Of a stretch of DNA of 64,000 bases, positions 24,801 through 36,149 are shown in pieces (within the stretch, counting starts at the first letter, position 1; every line of letters begins with the position of its first letter). Origin of the DNA: Salminus brasiliensis (lineage: Eukaryota > Chordata > Actinopteri > Characiformes > Bryconidae); NCBI RefSeq assembly GCF_030463535.1, contig NC_132899.1, positions 16,903,490 through 16,967,489 on the forward strand, in the 5' to 3' direction. The translations under genes and the position numbers were made by a program. The notes under the pieces are model-generated. The model was not told where the DNA came from, ran no database searches, and saw only the letters and a list, made by a program, of their open reading frames with translations.

Positions 24801-26262
24801 GCTTTCATCTGTAAAGAGCACAGGGAGCCAGTGGCGAATTTGCCAATCCGGGTGTTCTCTGGCAAATGCCAAGCGTCCTGCACGGTGTTGGGCTGTGAGC
24901 ACAACCCCCATTTGTGGACGTCGGGCCCTCATACCATTCTTATGGAGTCGGTTTCTAACCGTTTGTGCCGACATTTGTGACCTGCTGGAGGTCATTTTGC
25001 AGGGCTCTGGCAGGGCTCCTCCTGTTCCTCCATGCACAAAGGCGGAGGTAACGGTCCTGCTGCTGGGTTGTTGCCCTCCTACGGCCTCCTCCATGTCTCC
25101 TGGTGTACTGGCCTGTCTCCTGGTAGCACCTCCAGCCTCTGGACACTACGCTGACAGACACAGCAAAACGTCTTGCCACAGCTCACATTCATGTGCCATC
25201 CTGGATGAGCTGCGCTACCTGAGCCACTTGTGTGGGTTGTAGAATCCGTCTCATGCTACCACGAGTGTGAAAGCACCACCAACATTCAAAAGTGATCAAA
25301 ACATCAGCCAGAAAGTATAGCTACTGAGAAGTGGTCTGTGGTCCCCACCTGCAGAACCACTCCTTTATTGAGTGTGTCTTGCTAATTGCCAATAATTTCC
25401 ACCTGTTGTCTATTCCATTTGCACAACATGTAAAATTGATTGTCAATCAGTGTTGCTTCATAAGTGGACAGTTTGATTTCACAGAAGTCTGATTTACTTG
25501 GAATTATATTGTGTTGTTTAAGTGTTCCCTTTATTTTTTTGAGCAGTGTATAATACAGTGATAAGAAATCCATTCTCTGTGGTGGTTCTGTGAGGTCCTG
25601 CCCACTGAAGAACAGAGTGAAAAGAGGCTGTCGAAGTATGCAGAGTAACAGATGAACTACAGGCTGTAATTATAGAACTAATAAGTAATGTGGACTGATC
25701 TAACGGACAGTGAGCATTAAAATAAGGAGGTGGTGGAAATCAATGCATGTAGAAAACAATACAAATAAGGAAGCCTTTTCAAACAAGTACTGTATACTAG
25801 CCATTGTGCTATTGTAATACACAACTCTCTCTAGTGTCTGGGACTTTTTCTTTTGTCTCTGTACTCGTATGGTTTGTTAAGGCCTGGACTAACACCATAC
25901 AGGGCCTTGGGGCTATTGTGATCCCAATGCCTCCTCCATTGTATCACCAAATGTATTCAGGCTATCCGGGTATTATACTGTCACATAACAAACACACACA
26001 AAGCTGCATATTTAGTACCCATTGACATTAAACCAAGCGGTTTAATAAACAAAGGACAGAGGCTTTACTCTGCACAATACTCTGATATCCAGGTTAATAC
26101 TTAAGGGTAATCAACTGAAGGATAAAAATAAATGGACAATAAAGTATTCGATTATTTAGCCACCAAACCTATTCAGTTCTGAGTCTGATTAAACATGGAT
26201 ACACTTTTTGGCCCAAATAAGCTGCATCAAATATTATGGAGGGCACAGTATATGCAGTGTCT

Positions 26263-26319
<57 letters not shown>

Positions 26320-26494
26320 AAGAGTGAAATGTCTCTTACCATGGTGACGAGCACTTCGTTGGAGAGAAAGTGAGAAAGGCCTGCTGCTCTGCGGATGAGT
26401 CTCTCCTGGCTGAGCAGAGTGGAGGCAGAACTGAGTTCACCATCACATACCTCTGCAGCCTGCTCCCTCAGCATGGCCAGGGTGCTACATGCTA

Positions 26495-26531
<37 letters not shown>

Positions 26532-29500
26532 ACCATTACTCAATCTGCCTCACACAATGTCCATGTCTACAAGGGCTACAAGGACAGTATACATTACTGC
26601 TAGGCCTTTGGATTGGTTATAGCATGACTTAATTGGTACATCTACATGTTCAGTTTGAACTGGATATGCTTTTTGCAATTGTTAAAAAAAACAAAAAAAA
26701 AAACAGACACCAGCCCTCCAGTGCCAGAATAAAACTGCAGTCAGTCAAATACATCATTGCTCATATCCCTCATCCCTACACAGAGAATAAGAGATTGTCA
26801 GACAGAGTCTGTGTCATGATTGACTACAAACATACATCAACATACCTATGATGGCGTCAGCGATGAAAACATGGAAAAGACCATTGCTGTAGAAATTGAG
26901 CTCAAAGAGTGCAGGTACGGTGTTGCTGGGAGCGATGATGAACTCTGTGTTTTTGTTAGTACTGGTCACGTTCACACAGTTGCCCAGTAGATTGAGCGCA
27001 TGCATCACTACGTCCTCGGAATTCCCTGAGAAGCCCAGATCAAAGTCCCGCGACAGGATCTCCTCCTTCATATTGAAGAAGTCTTCCACAAGCTTGGATA
27101 GCAATACTCCCTGTAAGGCAAAGGAATCAACATAAATGAAATTGTACTACAACCATGCATTATGATTACGGGTATTACTATTATGGGTTATATACAGAAT
27201 TACATAAAGAGGATGTGGATTAGACAATTAAACAACTAAGCGCTCACCTGTCTGTGTCTGTACAGTAGGAGGCATGCAACAATATGCGTAGACATGATCG
27301 CTGAGGACTTGCTGGCGGCTGGGGTAAGACAAAACAGAAGGTTAAGGCTTTTAAAAAAAGTAGGCAGTTTATTTGAACACATTTGTGTGTTCAGTAATAG
27401 TTAACATGACAGGTTTTTAACATGACCGGTGTGTCCTCCAGTTTAGGAGGCCTTTTGTTTAGCTCTAAAGACAAAATCTGTCAATGTTCTAAATGCCATT
27501 TTTTGGGAGCATTTTTATGCACTTGACACATCTATAACAAAAGAGACCCAACCCCTATTATTATTCAGGGAATGCCAGGATGTAACAGGAATTCTTTACT
27601 ATTCTAAACAACCAATAAATGCCCAAAGACATCCCCTCAGTGTCAGGATATGTGGCAAGAGCAGAGAAACCAGATTCACGTCAAGTTTGTCAAGTCAAGT
27701 ATATTAAACATTTACAAGCAAGCTGCAATTCCACTCCTCCCCATATCCCCTGACCTGCCGCCCTTAAAAAAGCAACACCAACAGAGCGTTGCATTCAAAC
27801 ACAGCACCACGCGATTGGCTGAAAACAACACGCCACCAGAGTGAGGACTGTGTAACCGATGGTAACCTGCAAAGGCTGTCAGTCATTCTGCCAGGCTGAT
27901 TCAGAAACAAAACCCCCCGTTTCTGTTTGCTGTAGAGGGAGAAGGAGGCTGTGAAAGAGACTGGACGTGCAGGCTGGAAGGAGAGTTAGCTGTAAAGAAA
28001 GCAGTGAGGTTTTAGAGTGCACTTACTAAAGAGAACATGCTTGGCGAGGTTTGAGATGACCTGCCTCCTCCAGGGCTCGTCGGACAGATCTCTGGAGTCT
28101 GGGTGTTCCCCCTCTTCTCCGTTAAACAGTGCCTGATCTGGCCTATTGCATGAAAAACACAGCTCACCATTAGGTCAGTGTATAAACAAGCAAAATATTG
28201 AAGAGAAGTACAGTATCAGTCAAATGTTTAGATTCACCTGCACCTGCAATACCTAAATATTTTATAATAATTTATTGAATTTATGCAAATTATGGATTTA
28301 AAAAAATCATTTGTTTCTATGATGCATTATACACTCATTCTCTTAAGCAGCTTCATGTAAAACCACCTGGAATGGTTTTCCAACTGACTTGAAGTGTTTT
28401 GCTGGCTGCCAAAGAGAACTTGAAAGGGGATCTAAACTTTTGACAGGTACTGTAAATGTATTGAAGAGTGCACCGTGCTGCGATGATTGTGGGAACAAGA
28501 ATCTGCTCCAGAGTGAGAGGAGCTGGGAGCTGCCGACTGCGCTGTGTGTCGAGGTATTCCTGTAGCAGAATGAGAGAAGGGACTGTTAGATCCCAGTGGG
28601 AACATTTTAGCAGCCTGGCAGATCTGTGGATCACTCCTGCACTGAATTATAGTAGAAAAGCTCTTAACCTTGAGGGAGAAAGGCTGAGTGAAGTCCACTC
28701 GCACACAGCCATAATTCTTCCGGAGCATCCTAAACACACCACAGGCAACTCCCCACAGGCTCTCATTCTTCTTAGGCTTACCCTAGAGAAAGCAGACAAA
28801 AGTACTATTCAATTGTACAGCACAACTGCTTCATTTGTCAAGTGTTTTGAGGACCTAAAATCACCACAATCCTCAAAGGTTTAGGAATATAAAGGGTTCT
28901 TTGTGACCTGATACTTACATGTAACACAGGTTAAAGAACATTAAATACCATTTAAAACGCTTCATAGTTTGTATTATATAACATATATGAGGCAAACTAC
29001 ATAGACATGGGTGTCTATCAGGCTTTCATTCTTACTAGAATTCAAAAGATATAGAATTTCATATTTCCACCATTCAAATTGTCAAGTGATCACTTCTAAT
29101 GAACCAAGACTTCTGCAGTGACCGGACCTGACAGGCTAATTGCCTCAGTTCATCCACTATTATATTCTAGGACTCCTACCAGCTGCTCGCTGTTGTAATT
29201 GCCCTCGATGATGCGGTCATAGGAGATGCCTACAGGGACAATGAGCACATCTGGAATGTTGCCTGCACACAGTGTGTCCACCACGATGGAGAGCATGCCC
29301 GCCCGTGCTGGAGATGGTTTCCCACTGCGCGAACGTGTGCCCTCTAAATACACCTCCAAAAACTGCTGTTGTCGCAACAACTCCTCTGTGTACTGGGAGA
29401 GAAAGGAGAAGCAGCAAGCAGAGCATGAGCACAGTTAATAAAGCTAATTAACCTATTTCAAATCAACTGACAATTGAAGAAAATGCAGTTAAAACAAGAA

Positions 29501-29678
29501 GGAAACACTATCATGAATTTCAACTAGAAATCCAATAAAACTTTTTTTATTTAAACTCAATTTAAGTGTGAGTAGTCATAATTTCTCAACATTCAATCAG
29601 TTTCCCTCCCTCTGTGTATCTTAATTGTAAACTACTGTGTATATGTTTGTATATGATAGTATCACAAGATCCTTATAG

Positions 29679-29761
<83 letters not shown>

Positions 29762-32700
29762 TGGTGCCAGGCACCGAAAGCTCCTATTTCAACCCGAGAA
29801 CACAAACAATAAACACCAAAAGAAAAAAAGAGCTGGACACCTGGCCACTCCACCCTTCTGTGGGCGATTCTTACAATGAGATTTCATTGAGGCGCACAGA
29901 TTTTAACATTCCTCCACCCACAGTACTACACAGACAAAGTGTGAATTGTGCACTCTTACCAGCAGCTTTCTGAAACTACATCAACCCACTTAATTACTTT
30001 GTGACTAAAATCACAGTAGCAAATTTAAATTCACTGTTTATTTACCGCATGTAACAGCGATCTGTACAGGACATCTTTCTTTCCATCTCTTGTCTCGTCC
30101 AGCTTACGGCGAATGAAGAAGCCTCCCAGTTTACGGATCAGCGTGCTGAAGGACAACAATTAGCAGTACACACTATAAACACAGAGACAAACCAAGATAC
30201 TGATGCATGCATAGTATCTATGCAAAAAGCCTTGTATCTCCAGTGTTGTCGTTTTTCACTTTTTGACAGTGTGATTCTGGCAGCTGTTACCGTAATTGTA
30301 TACTTTTATAAATCACATTTAATGATAAATGGACCAATAGAATTGCTCCAAAATCTTTTTATATAGACTTTATATTGAATGTTAAAGGTTGTTTTGTTTT
30401 TTTTGGCTTCTTCTCTACGGATACAAGATTTTTGTGAACAAGCAACACTATATTATTTGAATTACGTTCATTCACTCACCTGAAGATGGGGATGTTGAGA
30501 TTGTTGCCAGCAGCAATGTGCGGGGCTTTGATGTTGTGACAGAAGAGGATGAAGGTGATGAGAAGGTAGTCGATGTGAGACTTATGTACAGGGAGGAACA
30601 CTAGTGGAGCGTTGTGCTGAAACAAAGCAAAAAAATCAAAACATGCTCAACTGCACAAACTGGATCACAGATACAGAGATGTGTACTTTGTGTGAAAGCA
30701 CAGCAAGTGGGAGGGCTTATTAGTCTGAAACAGACAGGAATATTTGTCAGGTTTGGTCACCACTCAAACATTTGTCCCACTGCACATTTTAAGATGGTGT
30801 TTTCATTCTTGTTTCATTCTTAAATATAAATGTATTTTTATACTTTATAGGGTTTTTTTAACATGATTTTTAATCTAGGCTGCTGAAGCCACTCAGGTTA
30901 AATATTCGTGAGAATATTGTTAAATAAATGTTCGGTATGGCACTTAAAAGAACTAAATGATGAATCAATGAAAGCAAACTTTAATTTTTCCCATCCCTGG
31001 GATGATAATATTTAATTTGTTTGTGCATTTGCAGGTTGAAGGTTTTTTTTTTTTTGCCAGACCAATCAATCCATGGCATTCAAGACTTGTGGTGAAGACG
31101 CTAACTCTAGGCCCCGCCTCCCCCCCGCCTCCCTTTAGCCCATCAGGGGACCGCAAATGGAAATTATTAATCTCCAAAGATGCTTTGCATTAGAGTTAGC
31201 TAATTGGATGTTACTTGTTTCTGACAAAATAAATATAATAAACTAAACATCAATAAACACAGGCTAAAACAACACAAAGTGGGTTTTTTTTGTCAATAGG
31301 TTGATGCCACAATTACATTGTAACCATGTTTTAAAATTTTACACCCAATTAAAACTTCTAACTGTCTGTTAAATACCTAACCAGCTGTTCTGGAGTTAAA
31401 CAGTCATTTTCAGAATGTAGTAAACTGTTAGATATATAAATATATAAATAGATATATATAAATAATATATAACATGTTTGCTCTTATTTCCATGGAAAAA
31501 CCTTTACAAACATCAATGCTTTTTGAACAGTATCAGCCCATATGGAGATTTCACCTCAGTGGCAGCTTTCTTCAACATCTCCAGCTGTCCTTTGTGGATC
31601 TGTATGCTCCAGAAGAAGCCGTTGAACAGTTTCAACAACGTCCATCCTGTTAACCTATCGCAGGAAATACAATTAAAGTTAATGATCGTGATCTAATGCA
31701 CCAGACAAAGGCTTTAAGAAGTTGTCCCAATAATCAGATTTCAATTCTAAACACACAAAAGCCTAAAATTTAGAGACTAAAGCACACAAACCTGATGAGG
31801 CTAGGGGAGATGTTGGCCACCATTTCCTGCAGAAAGTTTCTGGCCTTGCGTCTCACTTTACTGATCGCCTTTTGGTCTGCAACACTGGCCTCTGACGCCA
31901 CCTCCGCTATAGCACTCTGCACTCTGTAAAAGGAACATAAACCACGTCACCCTCACTCACACAAATGAAAGACCTAATTAGCGATTTGACAAATTTATCA
32001 CTGTGATGCTATTAACCATGTGAATAAAGTCCTTGAAGAGACTTGAAGAGACAGAGACAACAAAACCATCAACATAAGCTGTTTTCACGTAAGAACTGCA
32101 GAAAATGTCTGGAGAATCAGGTCCAGACATTCTCCAAAACTGCCCTTTCACACATGTAGCATACAACTCTCTGACACGCCCACTGTGACCTCAAAAATGA
32201 CCTCCTCTATTTACACATGGGCTCACTCAGACATCCTAGACTTTGTACTAGGGAGGTGGCTAAATAAAGTCCAGGTAATGTCTGAATCAACTGTACAGGA
32301 CATTTGCGCTCATATAAATGTCCAGTACAGTTTTGCTCTTCCAGGCAACATCTAAAGGGGTAAAGTGTTTGAGAGTAGCACAATTACATGAATCCATAAA
32401 CACAACTGTATGATTAACTACAGAGGAAATGTCTAGTTTTACAGTGGAGAAGGTATCTTACAAAAGTACTTTATGTTTTTTAAAGGTTAGAAACTACTAA
32501 GTAGAAACTACTTTTCCACACTGTGTGGTACATTTCATAAATGCAGCCCAAATTGTGCCTATAGAGTATGGACTTATGCAAACATATGAGCAAGAACTGC
32601 ATCAATTGACATATTTACACAGAGGTCATTTCTAAGACAATACTGCCCAACCCTACAGTCGATCAGTTCTTACTTGCTGTTGTTGAGAACATTGTCCACC

Positions 32701-35337
32701 ACATTGCGTGCAAACATGTCCTTGTGGACATCCCTCTCCAGGACAAAGAGCACGTAACTGAGCCTCCGTGCCAGCCAGCCCCTGTGCCTGCAAGCAAACA
32801 CAAATGCATGCATCAGTGACTGCACATCACAGTACATCAAAGAGTACCATATACCCAAATCATACATCGAGACACACGACAGGTGCGCGTATCCACAAGC
32901 CACACAGACCTAGAACCTTTAATTATAACATGTTTGCTGCTCATAATCAAGCCACTTGCTCCCACGTCTCAATAACCTCCAACACAGATCATCACAATTA
33001 TCTATTCTTAACTCTTAGTATGAAAGGCAGAGAAAACCAGCTTAGACTGCCTCTAGTGTTGGTCACTGGATCTCGAACTTCCACTGACTATCCAGTCAAC
33101 TATCCACTGACAAACAGCATTAATATTTAAGGCCATTGGTTTCCACTTCTTCATCTAACAGATTTCCACCTGACTCTCATGCATCTTCGTAAAGTGGGGC
33201 AAGGACCATCCTATTAAAGGTTACATTACATGTGTGCATATTTGTTGTGAAGGAGCTAGGGTAACATGAGCATGGTAGAGGGTTTAAGGAGTTCACTGTA
33301 GTGATGTGCCTGGGAGGGGCTCTTGGAAGGAGTATTACCAGTTCACAGTATTACAAGTCTGTGTTTACCTTGTGTGGGTTTCGTTGATGTAAATCACATT
33401 GCGGAGCCCTAATGAGGGGATGCTAGAATTAAATAGCCACTCCTGAAACAAAATTTATAAGACACAAAAGACATCATTAGTTGCTAGAAAGTCTGCCTCA
33501 CAAGTTTAAGTGTCAATTAAGTAATATTTGTATGATAATAATAATAATAAACAACAATAATAATAATAACGATAACAATAGCAGTCTGGACATTTCCATC
33601 ATTCCTATACTCTATATGGAAACAAAGCTGCTAAAACAGGCCGTTTTCACAAAACCAACTAATTTACATATCTCTAACGATTTCGTCTACAGAAGTTTAG
33701 CCTCACCTATTCAGACTGCAGTTCTTAGGAGTGTTTCAGCAATGATTTTTCAATGAAGCACAATACAAATGATCCAAACGGAAAAGCGCTTATTAATATC
33801 AAATTCATCCTAAATACTGGCACAGTAACAGCCAGTTTGATTCTATGCAATAAAGAGGAGTTCTAAAGTGGCTGTGTAAAAATTAATTTGAAATGGGAAA
33901 TTAAAGCTGCACAATTTAGAACCTAAAGAATCTAAAGAACCTAGAATCTAAAAAAACACATGTAGAATATGGGACCTTTAGAAGAAGCAAAACACAACTT
34001 AACAGGCAAAATAACACAAGGTCCACTCTAAATGAAAAGTATTCTTGTAGTGTAGTGGTGTTGAAAAAAAGGGTCTTTTACTAGCCCTTCCCTGCGCTGT
34101 GCGTGGGGTTGCGTGGCTGGTTTATTTTGTCGCGTGACTGCTTAAAAACTTTTTCCTACAACAACAGTTCCTTGCATGCAGAGGTTACTGCCAGAACCTG
34201 TGTGAAAACGCTCCAAGAGCGCATGTCAGGTGTATATGCCATTCTTTCAACCTGTGCTTAGAAAGCAGAGCGGTCATTCATTTATATATTGCCAATGTTA
34301 ATATACTCTGATACCATGTTTGGATATTGTGGTATTTTTGGGGGAGAAATAAATCAGACCCCCCTGGCTCTACGGATATCCAGTACATTGAGAAGGGAAC
34401 TAACCTGACTCTGTGGTGTGCATGAGTGACAGCATCTCCCAACGAATGGACGTTTCCTGTTCAGTAGACCATCCTTCCACGTGCTGGTTACAGATCGTAG
34501 GACAGAAGGGCTGGAGCTTCGATCCTGATAGGACACCAACAAAAAGTGCCTCAGCATAAACAGTCTGAAAGTTCTCCATCAGCATCCAAAAAGTTCTGCA
34601 TAGCCCATAACAAGGTTTTATGAAGTATCCAGCATACTCACCCTCTCATCCAATTCAGCCACTTCTACTTCCTCAAATAATTTAACAATGACCTTTCTAA
34701 TGAGTCTCTCACAACTGCATCAATCCTCTTGACTCACAGGATGGGCTTCTAACCTTCCATGTCTTCATATACATAGACTTATTCTGTCCTGGTCCAATAT
34801 ATTACTCCTATCCTTCACAGATAATCTCCTAATGCCAACCCGGTACTGAGTGTGATATCAACATGGGACTTCACATTTCTACGTAGATAATTTTTCATGA
34901 CCAGTAATAATAACTACATTTGAGGAGAAGATGGGGATATGCACCAAGACAATTATACCAACTTGCTTATTTGAACTTATTGGCAAAATGCCTAATGCAA
35001 GGCGGGGGCTAGAGGGGTACAAATCCCCCCAGCATTGAGCTGTGGAGCAGTGGAACAGTGTTATGTTGTTTCAGGCTAGCTTTAGCTCAGTAGTTAGCTT
35101 TTACTCTCCGACTGAACTTAGCTATGTTGTCCTTACCAAACATATTCTGAGGGAGCAACTTGGGGAAGGGTGATTATTAGGCAAACTATTCATTTACATT
35201 ATGTGTCTAGTGCAGGGCTTTAATATCTGAATCCAACTTCGTCCACTTACCTGCTCTTCACAGGGATGCTTCAAACGGTCTGCACTGTTGGCCAGCAGAA
35301 CACTGTCCTGGCCCCCCAGCACCAAGCTGACATCCAT
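18866..35337 (-). CDS. gpam: Mitochondrial glycerol-3-phosphate acyltransferase 1 (GPAT1)
   Basis: Catalyses sn-1 acylation of glycerol 3-phosphate, the committed step of triacylglycerol and phospholipid synthesis, at the outer mitochondrial membrane. Coding exons: 35251-35337, 34405-34524, 33369-33442, 32674-32787, 31792-31923, 31555-31654, 30480-30616, 30046-30145, 29180-29392, 28669-28782, 28474-28559, 28027-28142, 27248-27318, 26846-27110, 26340-26491, 23551-23628, 21972-22103, 20344-20533, 19068-19126, 18866-18982; total 2,457 nt, 818 aa (human 828). Acyltransferase motifs: HKSHID (HX4D, 220-225), GNNLNIPIF (246 on), EGTRSR (305-310), IVPVGISYD (339-347). Hydrophobic segments near 470-485 and 560-582 fit the two membrane spans. 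The acidic patch [17 protein letters not shown] (675 on) and the C-terminal KLLHYILGF are conserved. The ATG at 35337 matches the usual MD- start; the N-terminus is shorter than in mammals. All phases agree and no lesion is seen. Confidence 0.96.
20730..21204. mobile_element. Short inverted-repeat DNA element, near full length (gpam intron)
   Basis: Starts CACTACATGTCCAAATG with TTTGTGGACA and ends CAATTCTTTTGTCCATATG, about 475 bp. Contains the conserved interior blocks TTGTCTACCCCAGCAG and GATGGTGCCATACCTAATGC. No open transposase. Same family as 35679, 41300 and 47811. Confidence 0.75.
24006..25548 (-). mobile_element. Tc1/mariner element with perfect ends, inactive
   Basis: Both ends read CACTGCTCAAAAAAATAAAG and stay identical for 29 bp; TA dinucleotides flank each side (24004-24005, 25549-25550), the Tc1/mariner target duplication. 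Length 1,543 bp, in the gpam intron between exons 23551-23628 and 26340-26491, same orientation as gpam. Carries a broken transposase. Confidence 0.92.
24393..25250 (-). pseudogene. Tc1-like DD34E transposase pseudogene
   Basis: An N-terminal helix-turn-helix part ([16 protein letters not shown], about 25180) is in one frame; the middle ([20 protein letters not shown] to FTDESRF, with the first catalytic Asp) is in another, implying an indel near 24975. An in-frame TGA follows DRVWRRRGE at about 24738. The last part has [10 protein letters not shown], the second Asp in [10 protein letters not shown] and the box [12 protein letters not shown], where the third catalytic residue, normally Glu, is Lys. 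The Asp-to-Lys spacing is 34 residues, as expected for Tc1. Three independent lesions make activity impossible. Confidence 0.9.
26264..26314. repeat. (TG)n array downstream of a gpam exon
   Basis: 51 bp of TG. In the gpam transcript it is (CA)n starting 25 nt after the donor of exon 26340-26491. Confidence 0.95.
26497..26529. repeat. (AC)n array at a gpam splice acceptor
   Basis: 33 bp of AC. In the gpam transcript it is (GU)n ending just before the UAUUAG acceptor of exon 26340-26491, so it takes the place of the usual pyrimidine tract. Confidence 0.95.
28210..28454. mobile_element. Short Tc1-like MITE in a gpam intron
   Basis: Ends TACAGTATCAGTCAAATG and, on the other strand, TACAGTACCTGTCAAAAG, both continuing TTTAGAT; length 245 bp, no coding capacity. 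Its right end is 19 bp from the donor of gpam exon 28474-28559. Confidence 0.75.
29681..29759. repeat. (CA)n microsatellite, about 39 units
   Basis: Long uninterrupted array in the gpam intron upstream of exon 29180-29392; likely highly polymorphic. Confidence 0.95.
33535..33582. repeat. AAT-type microsatellite
   Basis: ATAATAATAATAAACAACAA and further AAT/AAC units in a gpam intron. Confidence 0.8.
34970..35085. mobile_element. Fragment of the short inverted-repeat DNA element
   Basis: CCTAATGC...GGGGCTAGAGGGGTACAAA and CCAGCATTGAGCTGTGGAG match the interior of the copy at 35679-36149. Both ends are missing. Confidence 0.6.
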
Positions 35338-35678
35338 CCCCTCCACTTCACAGACCAGACACACTATAAACCTGAAAAATAAAACAAAAACACACTAAAT
35401 GGAGTGTTACAGCTGCTCTAACTTCTGACAGTAGTCCCCGCTGTAGGTCATACATATGAGCTGGGTGATACAAGACCCGACCGAGCAGCAGTTCTTTCTG
35501 CCTCGCTTCCTGCTGGAGAAATATGCTGAAGATTGCAGAAGAGGGAAGACATGCTGTGCTTAATCAGCCCAATTCTATCAGCTTCACTGTCAATGGAAAA
35601 CAAGAATTCACTACATTTCCTTCAAAAACTGGTGAGAGGTGACATTCACATCAGCTGTTCAGGTGCTTTAATGCAAGC

Positions 35679-36149
35679 TATAATGTATTTCCAAATGTTT
35701 GTGGACACCCCTCCTAATGAACACATTCAGCTACCTTTTAGTTGCACCCATTGCTGCCACAATATGTCACACACACACACACCTTGTCTAGTCCCTCCAG
35801 AGAAGTACTGCTAATAGAACAGGACTCTTTAGAACGGATAAACATTAAGTTTCTGGCACCAGGCCTAATGGCAGGTGTGGGCTAGAGGGATATAAAGCCC
35901 CCCAGCATTGAGCTGTGGAGCAGTGGAAGTGTGTTTTCTGGAATGATGGTGCTTCATCCAATATTCTTGGGATGAGTTGTAGATAAATGCAATCAAATAC
36001 TGACAGCAATGCTCCAATTTCTCCAGAGTCTTCCCTGAACCAGAAAGACAGTCAACTAACAAAGGCAGGGTAAACTCTCTTTTAATACCCTTGGTTTTGG
36101 AAGAAACCATAAATGAGCAGGTGTCTCAATACTTTTATCCATATAGTGC
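35679..36149. mobile_element. Short inverted-repeat DNA element, near full length
   Basis: Starts TCCAAATGTTTGTGGACACC and ends CAATACTTTTATCCATATAG. Interior blocks CCCCAGCATTGAGCTGTGGA and GGAATGATGGTGCTTCATCC match the other copies. Located in gpam intron 1. Confidence 0.75.

Noticed and set aside
24532-25242. Plus-strand frames across the Tc1 element (up to 171 codons)
   Set aside because: They are antisense shadows of the transposase.
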